Assembly (NCBI RefSeq): GCF_036898825.1
Contig: NZ_JARUND010000001.1
Coordinates: 1,488,001 to 1,552,000, forward strand
Length of the DNA: 64,000 nt
DNA from: Streptomyces sp. B21-083
GTDB lineage: Bacteria; Actinomycetota; Actinomycetes; Streptomycetales; Streptomycetaceae
Reading direction: 5' to 3'
Shown: in pieces, positions 37,841 to 46,406 of the stretch
How positions within the stretch are numbered: position 1 is the first letter of the stretch
Layout of the letters: each line of letters opens with the position of its first letter
Program-made: the position numbers and the translations under genes
Notes under the pieces: model-generated
Database searches by the model: none
The model's input: only the letters and a program-made list of their open reading frames with translations
What the model was told of the DNA's origin: nothing

Positions 37841-38467
37841 TCAGGGTGTGTACGGAATCCCTGTCGGCGGTCCTCGACCGCTCACCGCGTACCGCAGGAG
37901 AAGCCGGCGCGGCCGGACGTCCGGCGACGACACGCGTCCCGGGGCCGTACGGGGCCCTCCGAGGGGCGCGTCACGCCACCAGGCGGCGAGACCCGGCACG
38001 AGGGCGACCGCCCAGCGCAGCAGCGACCACAGCGCGGCCTCGCCCCGCCGCAGGCACCAGGAGGCGACCAGCGCGGCCACGACGTGCGCGGGGATCGCGT
38101 GGGCGCTCATGGCGTTCATCGTGTTCGTGGGGTTCAGATGGGCGTGGGGCATCTGCATGCCGTGCATGCCCTGCATCCCGAAATGATGCGCGTGCGACAT
38201 CGCCCGTACCCGCACCGACCCGAACGCACCGAACGCGGCGTGCAGCCCCGCCTGGGTGACCAGCATCAGGGCGCCGATCCCCGGCAGCGACCGCTCCCGG
38301 CCACCGAGCAGCCACCCGGCGGCGAACACGGCCGCGAGCCCGGCACCCGCCACCCCGGCCGACGGCGTACCGCCGGTCGCGAGACCGTGCGCGGCGGCGG
38401 CCAGCAGCACACACACCGCGGCGAACACCGCCGCGCGCAGACTCCGTACCGCCGGGGAAGCGCTCAT
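37841..38467 (-). CDS. Small integral membrane protein with His/Met-rich loop
   Basis: 208 aa, about five membrane helices. The loop between helices 3 and 4 is MSHAHHFGMQGMHGMQMPHAH, a His/Met cluster likely to bind copper. It lies 51 bp upstream of ycnI in the same direction, which supports a shared copper role. No named family is recognised; Streptomyces genomes often carry such a gene beside ycnI. The C-terminal ~35 residues are basic and probably cytoplasmic. Confidence 0.75.
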   Translation of the reverse strand: MSASPAVRSLRAAVFAAVCVLLAAAAHGLATGGTPSAGVAGAGLAAVFAAGWLLGGRERSLPGIGALMLVTQAGLHAAFGAFGSVRVRAMSHAHHFGMQGMHGMQMPHAHLNPTNTMNAMSAHAIPAHVVAALVASWCLRRGEAALWSLLRWAVALVPGLAAWWRDAPLGGPRTAPGRVSSPDVRPRRLLLRYAVSGRGPPTGIPYTP

Positions 38468-38531
38468 CGTGCCGGGATCCTCCCACGGCCGGTCCCCGGA
38501 CCGGACACCGAGGCCCAGGGGGCCTGTCCGG

Positions 38532-39443
38532 CTACTCGCCGCCGGAGACCTGCTCGTCCTCCAACTCCTTCGCCAGGCGGCGCAGATGCGGCCCGTACTC
38601 CGGGTGGTTGAGCGCTGCCGCGAACTGGGCTGTGAGGTAGGCGAGCGGGTTGCCGGTGTCGTACCAGCGGCCGTGGATCACCTGGCCGTAGACGGCCCGG
38701 CTCGCTGCGTAGGCGTTGATGGCGTCGGTGAGGTAGACCTCGCCGGTGCGGTGGTCGTACCAGCGCTTGGTCTGGTCGCGCAGTTCGTCGATGATGCCGG
38801 GCGTGATGACGTAGCCGCCGATGGCCGCGTACGAGGAGGGCGCGTCCTGCGGGCGGGGCTTCTCCACCAGGCCGGTGATACGGAGCAGACCCTCGTCGAG
38901 GTCCTCCTTGACGACGGGGACGCCGTAGCGCTGCGAGTCGCCCGGGTCCATCGGCATCAGGGCGAGGACCGGGGAGTTGGTCGCCTCGTACGCCTTGATC
39001 AGCTGCTGGGCGCGTGGGACCTCGGCGACGAACACGTCGTCGGGCCACAGCACGAGCATCGGCTCGTCGCCGAAGTTGCGGGCGGCGTTGAGGACCGGCG
39101 TGCCGTTGCCGTACGGGCCGTGCTGGTCGAGGTAGGTGATGTGGCCGAGCCGGGACAGCTCACCGACCTCCTCGACGGCGTCCGCGTAGGCGGCCTTGCC
39201 GTCGGCGCGCAGTTGGTCGACCAGGCCGGGGTTCGGCCGGAAGTGGTCCTGGATCAGGCCCTTCCCGCCGGACACCACGATGGTGATGTCGGTGATGCCG
39301 GAGGCCACGAGCTCCCGGACGGTGTGCTCGATGACGGGCTTGTCACCGACAGGCAGCATCTCCTTCGGTGTCGCCTTGGTGAGCGGCAGCAGCCGGGACC
39401 CCAGTCCGGCTGCGGGAATGACTGCCCTGCGAATCGTGGCCAT
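38532..39443 (-). CDS. galU: UTP-glucose-1-phosphate uridylyltransferase
   Basis: 303 aa. The N-terminal pyrophosphorylase motif PAAGLGSRLLPLTKATPKEM, VIEHTVRELVASGI, LVLWPDDVFV and VEKPRPQDAPSSYAAIGGYV are the GalU signatures. It makes UDP-glucose for glycogen/trehalose, cell-envelope sugars and glycosylation. The gene stands alone, 64 bp from the His/Met membrane protein, with a repeat-rich leader upstream. Confidence 0.95.
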   Translation of the reverse strand: MATIRRAVIPAAGLGSRLLPLTKATPKEMLPVGDKPVIEHTVRELVASGITDITIVVSGGKGLIQDHFRPNPGLVDQLRADGKAAYADAVEEVGELSRLGHITYLDQHGPYGNGTPVLNAARNFGDEPMLVLWPDDVFVAEVPRAQQLIKAYEATNSPVLALMPMDPGDSQRYGVPVVKEDLDEGLLRITGLVEKPRPQDAPSSYAAIGGYVITPGIIDELRDQTKRWYDHRTGEVYLTDAINAYAASRAVYGQVIHGRWYDTGNPLAYLTAQFAAALNHPEYGPHLRRLAKELEDEQVSGGE

Positions 39444-39504
39444 GGGCCCCCCTGTACGAAAGCGCGACGCGTATCTGCGGTCGTGGTGCGTGGTCCTGCT
39501 GGGC

Positions 39505-39549
39505 GGTGCTGCTCAGTGGTGCTGCTCGGTCTCAGCGGTGCTGCTCGGT
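39505..39549. repeat. Three GGTGCTGCTC(A/G)GT repeats upstream of galU
   Basis: Copies at 39505-39517, 39518-39530 and 39537-39549 in the 209-bp galU leader. The first two abut and the third follows a 6-bp spacer. Whether they act on galU expression is unknown. Confidence 0.6.
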
Positions 39550-39652
39550 GCTCATCCGCGCCCTGTCGGCGCGAGTGGTGTGTGACGCTACCAATGCGGC
39601 ATGCCCCACGGCCGTGCCGCCCAGACCCCCGGGGTGCTTCCCCGGCCATGGT

Positions 39653-40882
39653 TCAGGCTCGGCGCGGCAGTACGGCGATCGCCGCCAGGGGTACGGCGGC
39701 CAGTATCAGCCACGGCACGGCAGCGGGCAGCCCGGTGTCGAGAAGGGTGCCGGTCAGCGAGCTGCCGACCAGCACGATCAGGCCGGAAACCGACGACAGC
39801 GCGCCGGTGTAGAGGCCGAGCCGGCCCTCCTCGGCGAGGTCGGGCACCCAGGCGCGGGCCACGGGCGCGACCAGCATCTGGCCGAAGGTCAGCAGGACGA
39901 CGAAGCCGGCGGCGGGCAGGAGCCCGGCGGCGCCGGTCCACCCTGCGGGCCTGGCCAGCGCCACCACCGCGAACCCGGCGGAGATCAGCAGCATCCCGGC
40001 GACCATCGAGCGGCGCAGGGCGAGCCGGTCGCCGACCAGGCGGGTGACCGGCAGTTGGGCGGTCACGACGAGCAGGGAGGACAGGGCGAACAGCCAGGCC
40101 AGCGCGGTCTGCGAGCCGGTCGCGCGCTCCACCTCGTCGGGGAGCGCCAGATACAGCTGGTTGTACGCGAGGAGATAGGCGCCGTACGCGCAGCAGAGTG
40201 CCAGAAATCGACGGTTGCGCAGCAGTGCGCGCACGCCCCCTTTCGCGCGTACGCGCTCCCGGCCGGGTATGTGCTGTGGGAGCAGCCAGGCATGTCCGGC
40301 GAGGACGAGGACGAAGATTCCGGCGCCCGCGAGGCACACCACCTGGAAGTCGACGGACAGCAGCAGTCCGCCCAGCAGCGGCCCGACGAAGGCGCCCGCC
40401 TGCCCCGCGACGGTGAACAGCGCGAGGACCCGGGTGCGTGAGCCGTTTCCCTGCTCCTCCCAGACCACCGCCTGTCGGACCACCTCGGACTCGACGGCGG
40501 GCGAGAACAGCGCGGCGGCGAAGCCGATGAGGAGGACGGCGCCGATGACGGTCGCGGTCGAGTCGGCGTAACCGAGCCAGCCGAAGCCGGCGATGCGCAG
40601 GGCGCAGCCCGCGAGCACCACCGGCCGGATGCCGTACCGGTCGGCGAGGGCGCCGCCCACCACGAACAGCCCCTGCTGACTGAAGGTGCGCAGCCCGAGA
40701 ACGAACCCGACGAGCCACCCCGCCATACCGATCGTCTGCCCGAGATGCGCGGAGAGAAAGGGCAGGACGGCGAAGAAGCCGACGTTGAAGGCGAGTTGGG
40801 TCAGGATCAGCAGCCGCAGCAGCGGCGAAAGTCGCATCCGGGCGGGCGCCTCGTCGTCGACGCCGGTTGCGGGGCTGGTCAC
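39653..40882 (-). CDS. MFS transporter (DHA1-like), possible metallophore or drug exporter
   Basis: 409 aa, GTG start, AGGAG 11 nt upstream. Twelve hydrophobic helices; helix 1 is LRLLILTQLAFNVGFFAVLPFL, and motif A reads GGALADRYGIRPVVL in the first half, with TRLVGDRLALRRSM after the central loop. It lies downstream of a peptide/nickel-type ABC uptake system on the same strand, separated by a repeat region, so it may be the export partner of that system. The substrate cannot be read. Confidence 0.85.
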   Translation of the reverse strand: MTSPATGVDDEAPARMRLSPLLRLLILTQLAFNVGFFAVLPFLSAHLGQTIGMAGWLVGFVLGLRTFSQQGLFVVGGALADRYGIRPVVLAGCALRIAGFGWLGYADSTATVIGAVLLIGFAAALFSPAVESEVVRQAVVWEEQGNGSRTRVLALFTVAGQAGAFVGPLLGGLLLSVDFQVVCLAGAGIFVLVLAGHAWLLPQHIPGRERVRAKGGVRALLRNRRFLALCCAYGAYLLAYNQLYLALPDEVERATGSQTALAWLFALSSLLVVTAQLPVTRLVGDRLALRRSMVAGMLLISAGFAVVALARPAGWTGAAGLLPAAGFVVLLTFGQMLVAPVARAWVPDLAEEGRLGLYTGALSSVSGLIVLVGSSLTGTLLDTGLPAAVPWLILAAVPLAAIAVLPRRA

Positions 40883-40914
40883 AGAAAACCCAACTCCTGC
40901 GCTTCTCGGTGTGG

Positions 40915-41225
40915 TTGGGCCAGCCGCACAGGCTCCCTCCGCTGCCGTGTCGCAGGCAGCGGCGACCGGGGCGTCCGGGCAGGGGACCTGGCCTCGACGA
41001 CGGTTGAGGACGTGGTCACCTGAGGACCAACCGCCTTGTTTCTGGGCGCCGTTGGGTCAGCCGCACAGGCTCCTTCCGCTGCCGTGTCGCAGGCAGCGGC
41101 GACCGGGGCGTCCGGGCAGGGGACCTGGCCTCGACGGCGGCTACGTACGTGGTCACTGGAACGCCAACTCCCTTTTCTCCAGGCTCGGTTGGGTAGCCCG
41201 CACCGGCTTCATCCGCTGTCGTCGG
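40915..41225. repeat. Three tandem copies of a 137-bp unit
   Basis: Copies begin at 40915, 41052 and 41189, exactly 137 bp apart. Copies 1 and 2 are nearly identical over ~105 bp (TTGGG(C/T)CAGCCGCACAGG start, GACCTGGCCTCGACG and CGTGGTCAC later). Each holds a CCGCTGCC/GGCAGCGG hairpin. Copy 3 is diverged and lies in the last codons of the permease gene. The array fills the 270-bp gap between permease and MFS genes and looks like duplication of the permease 3' end. Confidence 0.85.
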
Positions 41226-42922
41226 GCGGTGAGGCCCGCGGCGGTGACGGCCAGGGCGCCGAGCAGGGCGAGTACGGCGGCGGGGGCGAGAACCGCCCAG
41301 GGGGCGCGTTCGGCGTACGGCTGGTTCTCGGCGAGGAGCAACCCCCATTCCGGGGACGGCGGTTGGGCGCCGAGGCCGAGGAAGCCGAGGGCGGCCAGGG
41401 CGAGGGCGACGCCGGGCAGCCGCAGCAGGGCGTGCCGGGTGACCGGGGGCAGCGCGGCGGGCAGGAGTTCGTGGCGCAGGACGTACCAGCGGCCGGCGCC
41501 GAGGCCCCGGGTGGCCGTGACATGCAGGGTGGCCCGTTCCTGGCGCAGCAGGGCGGCGGTGTGCGCGGCCAGCGGCGCCCAGGCGACGGCGGTCACGGCG
41601 AGCGCCGGGGTGGCCCCGCCACTGCCCACGACCGCCGTGACCAGTAGCGCGGCAAGTACGGGCGGTATCGCGTTGACGGTGTCGACGAGCGGTCCGGACA
41701 GTCGGGGCACCAGCCCGAGGACCAGGCCGATGAGGAGGGCGGCGGCGCTGATCGCGGCGGCGAGCAGCAGCGTGTCGAGGGCACCGTGCCCGACTCGGGC
41801 GAGGACGTCACGGCCGAGGGCGTCCGTGCCGAACGGGTGTGCCCAGGAAGGGGGTTGGAGCCGGGCGCGGGTGTCCAGCGCGAGCGGGTCACGCGGCAGA
41901 CCGAGGGCGACGACGCCGAGCAGCACACCGGCGTACAGCAGGGGCGGGGTGCGGCGGGCGGGCGGCGCGGGCCGGTGCAGGGAGGAGAGGCCGCCGTCGC
42001 GCAGGGCGGGGCCGATGAGCAGCCGGGCCGTGACCCGGGTCGCGCCCGCGGCGAGCACCGCCAGCAGGACGAGGGCGAGGGTGCTCGCCTGGAGGACGGG
42101 CAGGTCCTGGGCGATGGCGGCCTGGAGGGCGGTGCGGCCGAGGCCGGGAATGTCGAAGATCTGCTCGACGGCGACCGAGCCGCCGGTCAGCCCGACGACG
42201 AACAGCCCGGCGTTGGGCAGCAGTGCGGGCAGGCAGCGCCGCACCGCCTGGCTCGCGATGCGCCGGGCCGGGATACCGCGTGCGGCGGCGGCCAGCGCCC
42301 AGGGCTCCGCGAAGGCGCCGGGCAGCAGATCGTCGAGGAGCCGCCCGAGCAGCGCGCCGGCGGGCAGGCCGAGGGCGAGGCCGGGCAGGATCGTCCACTG
42401 GAGCCCGTACCAGCCGAGGGCGGGCAGCCAGCCGAGCTGGACGCCGACGACCGTGGCCAGCACGGACGCGGTGAGGAACTCGGGCAGCGCGGCGACCATC
42501 GCCGACCCGCTGCCGCCGCGCCGACGCCCGCCGCCGCCGCCGCCGCACAGCGTGCGGGCACACACCAGCGCGGCGACGAGAAACGCGATGGTCAGCGCCA
42601 CGGCCATCAGCAGCAGCGAGGCGCCGAGCGCCTGCAGTACATCCGGCATGACCTCTGCACCGGAGATCCATGACCGCCCGGCGTCGCCGCGCGGCAGCCC
42701 GCCGAGCCAGTCCCCGAGCAGCCTCAACGGCCCGGCGTCCAGGCCGAGTTGCTCCCGGATGTCAGCCAGCACGGCCGGGGTGGCCTCGCGCTCCGCCGAC
42801 CGGGCCTTGAGCACGGTGAACGCCGAGTCGGTGCGGGTCAGCCAGGGCAGCAGGCCGATCCCGCACACGAGCAGCGTGGCGAGGAGGGCACGCCACAGCA
42901 GCGTGCCCGCACGTCCCCGCAC
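41153..42922 (-). CDS. ABC transporter permease, DppB-DppC fusion
   Basis: 589 aa, twice the normal size: two complete binding-protein-dependent permease halves in one chain. Residues ~90-300 are DppB/OppB-like, with the cytoplasmic coupling loop at WALAAAARGIPARRIASQAV and SVAVEQIFDIPGLGRTAL. Residues ~325-560 are DppC-like (DALGRDVLARVGHGALDTLLLA, coupling loop TATRGLGAGRWYVLRHE). It starts 4 bp after the binding-protein stop. No ABC ATPase gene is within view, so an ATPase must come from elsewhere. The family imports peptides, nickel or metallophore complexes. Confidence 0.9.
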   Translation of the reverse strand: MRGRAGTLLWRALLATLLVCGIGLLPWLTRTDSAFTVLKARSAEREATPAVLADIREQLGLDAGPLRLLGDWLGGLPRGDAGRSWISGAEVMPDVLQALGASLLLMAVALTIAFLVAALVCARTLCGGGGGGRRRGGSGSAMVAALPEFLTASVLATVVGVQLGWLPALGWYGLQWTILPGLALGLPAGALLGRLLDDLLPGAFAEPWALAAAARGIPARRIASQAVRRCLPALLPNAGLFVVGLTGGSVAVEQIFDIPGLGRTALQAAIAQDLPVLQASTLALVLLAVLAAGATRVTARLLIGPALRDGGLSSLHRPAPPARRTPPLLYAGVLLGVVALGLPRDPLALDTRARLQPPSWAHPFGTDALGRDVLARVGHGALDTLLLAAAISAAALLIGLVLGLVPRLSGPLVDTVNAIPPVLAALLVTAVVGSGGATPALAVTAVAWAPLAAHTAALLRQERATLHVTATRGLGAGRWYVLRHELLPAALPPVTRHALLRLPGVALALAALGFLGLGAQPPSPEWGLLLAENQPYAERAPWAVLAPAAVLALLGALAVTAAGLTARRQRMKPVRATQPSLEKRELAFQ

Positions 42923-42926
42923 GGGG

Positions 42927-44432
42927 TCAGCGCCGCGTTCCGGTACCGACCAGCGTGCGCTCGTACGGATCGAGGAGCACGCCCTGTACGTCGGCGTCGA
43001 CGCCGGTGATGATCCGCTGGTGGACCAGCGGGACGACGGCGTCGGCGCCGAGGATGAGGGCTTCCGCCGCCATGGCCGCGTCCTGGCGCTCGGCGGTGTC
43101 CTCGACGCCCTCGGCCTTGGCGACGGCCCGGTCCACCTTCTTGTCGCAGAGCAGGGAGAGGTTGTAGCCGCCGTCGCAGGTGTAGTCGCTGGCGAGGACG
43201 GAGACAGGGTCGCCGGAGTCGAGCATGGTGTTGCGGGCGGCGACGACGGCGTCGAACTTGCCGGCCAGCAGGTCGCTTTCGAGGCGCGAGTACTCCCGTA
43301 CCTCCAGCTTCACCCTGAACCCGGCCTTCTCCAGCTGCTGCTTCAACACCTGGGCGGCTTCGGGGAGTTCGGGCCGGTTGTCGTACGTGGCCAGGGTGAC
43401 GGAAGTCCCGTCGGGCGCCGTCGCCTTCGCACGCGCGGCGGGCTGGACGCGCTTGCCCTCGGCCCAGGTGAGTGCGGGGCCGTAGATGCCCTGGCCGGCG
43501 TCGGCGTGGCCTTCGTAGACACCGTCGGCGAGGGCTGAGGTGTCCACGGCGGCGCGGGCGGCGGCGCGCAGTTTCGCCTCCTTGAAGACGCCGGACCTGG
43601 TGTTGAGGTGCAGGGAGGCGGTGCGTGCCGTGGCGGTCTCGCGACGGGTCGCCTTGTCGAGGGAGGCGGCCTGGGCGACGGGAATCGACTCCGCGATGTC
43701 GACCTCGCCGGTGCGCAGGGCGTTGGCGCGGGCGGTGCCGTCGGCGATGAACCGGGCGTCGATCCCGGCAGCCTGGGCGCGTCCCCCCCAGTAGTCGTCG
43801 AAGCGGTCGAGGGTCGCCGCGGTGGATCCGGTGGTCTTCGTCAGCTCGAAGGGCCCGGTGGCGGTACCGACCGGGTCGACGGCGCCCTTCTTCGCGAACG
43901 CCTTGGGCGCGAGGACGACGAGGCCTGGGCTGGACAGACGCAGCGGGAGCACGGGGTCGGGCTCGGCAGTGGTGACGGATATACGTCCGTCGGCGGCGGC
44001 CTTCGCGGTGAGGGTGACGCCGGTCAAGGCGGCGGGCTCGGGCTCGGCCCGGGTCGCGCGGGTGAGGGCGGCGGCGACGGTGGCCGCGGTGACATCGGTG
44101 CCGTCCTGGAAGCGCGCATCGCGCAGCGTGAACAGCCAGGTTCGGTCGTCCTCGCGGGTCCAGGACTCGGCGAGCGCGGGCGCGGCGGAGCCGTTGGCGT
44201 CGAGGGCGGTCAGACCTTCGGTGACGCCGAGGCGGCTGAGGAGGGTGGCGTCGGCACCGTACGGCGAGAGGTTCTCGGTGGGCGGGAAGGCGAGCGCGAC
44301 CCGCAGCCGGGAGCCGGACCCGGCGTCGGACGACGAGTCGCTGCCGTCGTCGCCGCCAGAGGCGAAGCAGCCGGTGAGCAGCGGGGAGAGCAGCAGTCCG
44401 ACGAGCAGTCGGCGACGGCGGGGGGTGCGCAT
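42927..44432 (-). CDS. Extracellular solute-binding lipoprotein, family 5
   Basis: 501 aa from the ATG at 44432; the longer frame to 44486 adds only a non-conserved leader. Lipoprotein signal peptide with lipobox LLTG-C, then a Ser/Asp linker and a family 5 (peptide/nickel) binding protein: LSRLGVTEGLTALDANG, LAESWTREDDRTWLFTLRDARFQDGTDVTA, a central GTATGPFELTKT. It captures a peptide, nickel or metallophore complex outside the cell for the fused permease. A strong Zur-box match 72 bp upstream suggests zinc-starvation control. Confidence 0.9.
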   Translation of the reverse strand: MRTPRRRRLLVGLLLSPLLTGCFASGGDDGSDSSSDAGSGSRLRVALAFPPTENLSPYGADATLLSRLGVTEGLTALDANGSAAPALAESWTREDDRTWLFTLRDARFQDGTDVTAATVAAALTRATRAEPEPAALTGVTLTAKAAADGRISVTTAEPDPVLPLRLSSPGLVVLAPKAFAKKGAVDPVGTATGPFELTKTTGSTAATLDRFDDYWGGRAQAAGIDARFIADGTARANALRTGEVDIAESIPVAQAASLDKATRRETATARTASLHLNTRSGVFKEAKLRAAARAAVDTSALADGVYEGHADAGQGIYGPALTWAEGKRVQPAARAKATAPDGTSVTLATYDNRPELPEAAQVLKQQLEKAGFRVKLEVREYSRLESDLLAGKFDAVVAARNTMLDSGDPVSVLASDYTCDGGYNLSLLCDKKVDRAVAKAEGVEDTAERQDAAMAAEALILGADAVVPLVHQRIITGVDADVQGVLLDPYERTLVGTGTRR

Positions 44433-44503
44433 GGTCCTCGGTTCCGTAAGAGGGAAGGGGTGGGGTGGCGCGGACGAGGGCCGCACAGAAACGGGAGCCT
44501 ATC

Positions 44504-44518
44504 TGATAATCATTTCCA
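44504..44518 (-). promoter_or_regulatory. Zur-box-like palindrome upstream of the ABC uptake genes
   Basis: On the minus strand this reads TGGAAATGATTATCA, matching 13 of 15 positions of the Streptomyces Zur consensus TGAAAATGATTTTCA (consensus from memory). It lies in an AT-rich patch 72 bp before the lipoprotein start, where a repressor would block the promoter when zinc is plentiful. Confidence 0.65.
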
Positions 44519-44606
44519 ATAGCTAGTCCGACAGTCAGCCCGGGAGTCGGTCCGCGCCCGCCCGCCTGCGATCACCACCGACCGACCACCGACCGACCAT
44601 CGCCGA

Positions 44607-45155
44607 TCACCGGATCAGCGGAACCTCGAAGTGCACGACACTCTGCCCGCCACCCGCGCCCACACCTTCGCGCTCGTCGTGCACGACCTTGCCCAGCGAC
44701 CGCCAGAAACCCTCCGCGCCGGTCACGGCCGGGTCCGTGTGCAGATACACGGCGCGGTAAGCGCCGTCGGCCGCCGCGAAGGCCAGGAGTTCGGCCACGA
44801 GCCGCCGGGCCAGACCACGCCTGCGGTGCTCGGGGCGGACGTACACCCGGCGCAACTGCGCGGTGGCGCCGGACGGATAGCGCTCGGCGACATGACGCGG
44901 GTTCGGCGGATGGAGGGGGCCACGCGAGTCGAGCGCCGCGGTGGCCACGACGTGCGCGTCACCCTCGTCGACCGCGACGAGGAGGGTATGACGGGCGGGC
45001 GCGAGATAGGCGGACGCCGGGTCGATGATGTCGCCGTGCCAGCGGGGCACGTAGCCCGTCCCGAAGTCCCGGTAGACGGTGTCGAGCATGACGGCTCGCG
45101 CGCCGTCGAGGTCGTCGGGGGTCGCAGCTCTGATGCAATAGTCACGCACCTGCAC
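44607..45155 (-). CDS. GNAT-family N-acetyltransferase
   Basis: 182 aa from a GTG at 45155; a GTG two codons later is equally possible and neither has a clear Shine-Dalgarno, so the message may be leaderless. N-terminus YCIRAATPDDLDGARAVML is the first GNAT strand and helix; AQLRRVYVRPEHRRRGLARRLVAELLAFA is the acetyl-CoA motif A (Q/R-x-x-G-x-G/A variant RRRGLA). The C-terminal strand carries VVHFEVPLIR. The acceptor is unknown. It is divergent from a P-loop gene preceded by a second Zur-like box. Confidence 0.85.
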   Translation of the reverse strand: MQVRDYCIRAATPDDLDGARAVMLDTVYRDFGTGYVPRWHGDIIDPASAYLAPARHTLLVAVDEGDAHVVATAALDSRGPLHPPNPRHVAERYPSGATAQLRRVYVRPEHRRRGLARRLVAELLAFAAADGAYRAVYLHTDPAVTGAEGFWRSLGKVVHDEREGVGAGGGQSVVHFEVPLIR

Positions 45156-45269
45156 ATCATATGCATTTATGTTGATCGAACAAACGATCGTCAATTCCCA
45201 ACCCCCGCAGCCCGGTTGAGGGCGAGGTGATTTGACAGAGCCCAGGGCGCCGCATAAAAACTTGCCACA

Positions 45270-45284
45270 TGACATTCATTTTCA
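45270..45284 (+). promoter_or_regulatory. Second Zur-box-like site upstream of the P-loop gene
   Basis: TGACATTCATTTTCA matches 13 of 15 positions of the Zur consensus in its other orientation (TGAAAATCATTTTCA). It lies 46 bp before the ATG at 45331. A separate inverted repeat, GATCG-N6-CGATC, occurs at 45174-45189 nearer the GNAT gene. Confidence 0.55.
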
Positions 45285-45330
45285 AAACGGCTCGTAAAGA
45301 GTTGCTCCTGCCGCGAGGAGTGGCCCGGTA

Positions 45331-46281
45331 ATGCGCGTCGCGTTCGTCGGCAAGGGCGGCAGCGGCAAGACCACGCTGTCCGCCCTGTTCTCCCGTCACC
45401 TCGCACGCTCCGGCGCCCCCGTGGTCGCCATCGACGGCGACATCAACCAGCATCTGGCCCAGGCGCTCGACCCGGTCGGCGGTGAGGCCTTCGCCGCGCC
45501 GCCGCTCAGTGCCCACCTCGGTGACATCAAGGACTTCCTGCGCGGTACCAACCCGCGTGTCGCGTCGCGCGAGGCCATGGTCAAGACGACCCCGGCCGGC
45601 CGGGGATCACGGCTGCTGCGCCCGCTCGGTGACGACGAGATCCACACCCGGCACGTCGAACGGGTGGGCGGCGTAGCGCTGATGGCGACCGGTGCCTTCG
45701 AGGAGAGCGACCTGGGCGTGGCCTGCTACCACTCCAAGCTGGGCGCGGTGGAGCTCTACCTCAACCATCTCGTCGACGGTCCCGGCGAGTACGTCGTCGT
45801 CGACATGACCGCCGGCGCGGACGCGTTCGCCTCCGGACTGTTCACCCGGTTCGACATGACGTTCCTGGTCGCCGAACCGACCCGCAAGGGCGTCTCCGTC
45901 TACCGCCAGTATCGCGACCACGCCCGCGAGTTCGGGATTCCGCTCGCGGTGATCGGCAACAAGGTCACCGGCGAGGACGACCTGCTCTTCCTCAAGGAGG
46001 AGACCGGCGGCGACCTGCTCACCCACCTCGTCCAGTCCAGTTGGGTGCGCGCCGCCGAACAGGGCCGCGATCAGGGCGAGTTGGAGCCACAGAACCTGCA
46101 CGCACTGAACCTGCTCAGGGAAGCGGTCGACGCCCGCCCCAAGGACTGGGCCACCTTCCAGCGGCACGCCGTCGAGTTCCATCTGCGCAACGCCCGGGCG
46201 TGGGCGAACCGGGCGACGGGCCTGAACCTGGCCGAGCAGGTGGACCCGGAGTTCGTCCACGGGCCTGCCGCGCTCGCCTGA
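45331..46281 (+). CDS. MinD/CooC-like P-loop ATPase
   Basis: 316 aa, ATG 10 bp after GAGGAG. It has the deviant Walker A FVGKGGSGKTTLSALFSRHL of the MinD/ParA/CooC superclass, the switch region VAIDGDINQHLAQAL, and Walker B-like YVVVDMTAGADAF. CooC members help insert metals into enzymes. A candidate Zur site upstream and an SCO5389-family gene downstream suggest a zinc-related job, but no substrate or partner is visible. The C-terminal ~60 residues are helical and charged. Confidence 0.82.
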   Translation: MRVAFVGKGGSGKTTLSALFSRHLARSGAPVVAIDGDINQHLAQALDPVGGEAFAAPPLSAHLGDIKDFLRGTNPRVASREAMVKTTPAGRGSRLLRPLGDDEIHTRHVERVGGVALMATGAFEESDLGVACYHSKLGAVELYLNHLVDGPGEYVVVDMTAGADAFASGLFTRFDMTFLVAEPTRKGVSVYRQYRDHAREFGIPLAVIGNKVTGEDDLLFLKEETGGDLLTHLVQSSWVRAAEQGRDQGELEPQNLHALNLLREAVDARPKDWATFQRHAVEFHLRNARAWANRATGLNLAEQVDPEFVHGPAALA

Positions 46282-46293
46282 CCCAGCCCGAGT

Positions 46294-46369
46294 CGCACCA
46301 CCCGCACCACCCGCACCACCCGCGAAAACCCAAAAGCCCCAACCGACGAACGCACGAACGCACGAACGC
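46294..46369. repeat. Two short tandem arrays between the P-loop and SCO5389-type genes
   Basis: CGCACCACC occurs three times in a row at 46294-46320 and ACGAACGC three times at 46346-46369; further on, AGAACCAG-like units follow. The 125-bp gap is unusually poor in T on the plus strand and probably forms an unstructured leader between coupled genes. Confidence 0.75.
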
Positions 46370-46406
46370 ACGAAGACCAGAGAACCAGAGAACAGGACAC
46401 CCACAC

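Noticed and set aside
40915..41225. CRISPR-like array
   Set aside because: The unit is 137 bp without unique spacers and no cas genes are near. It is a tandem duplication of a gene end.
40686..43538. 950-codon plus-strand frame across MFS, repeats and permease
   Set aside because: It runs opposite three well-supported genes, is rich in Ser/Arg/Ala, and crosses the 137-bp repeats. It is a composition artefact.
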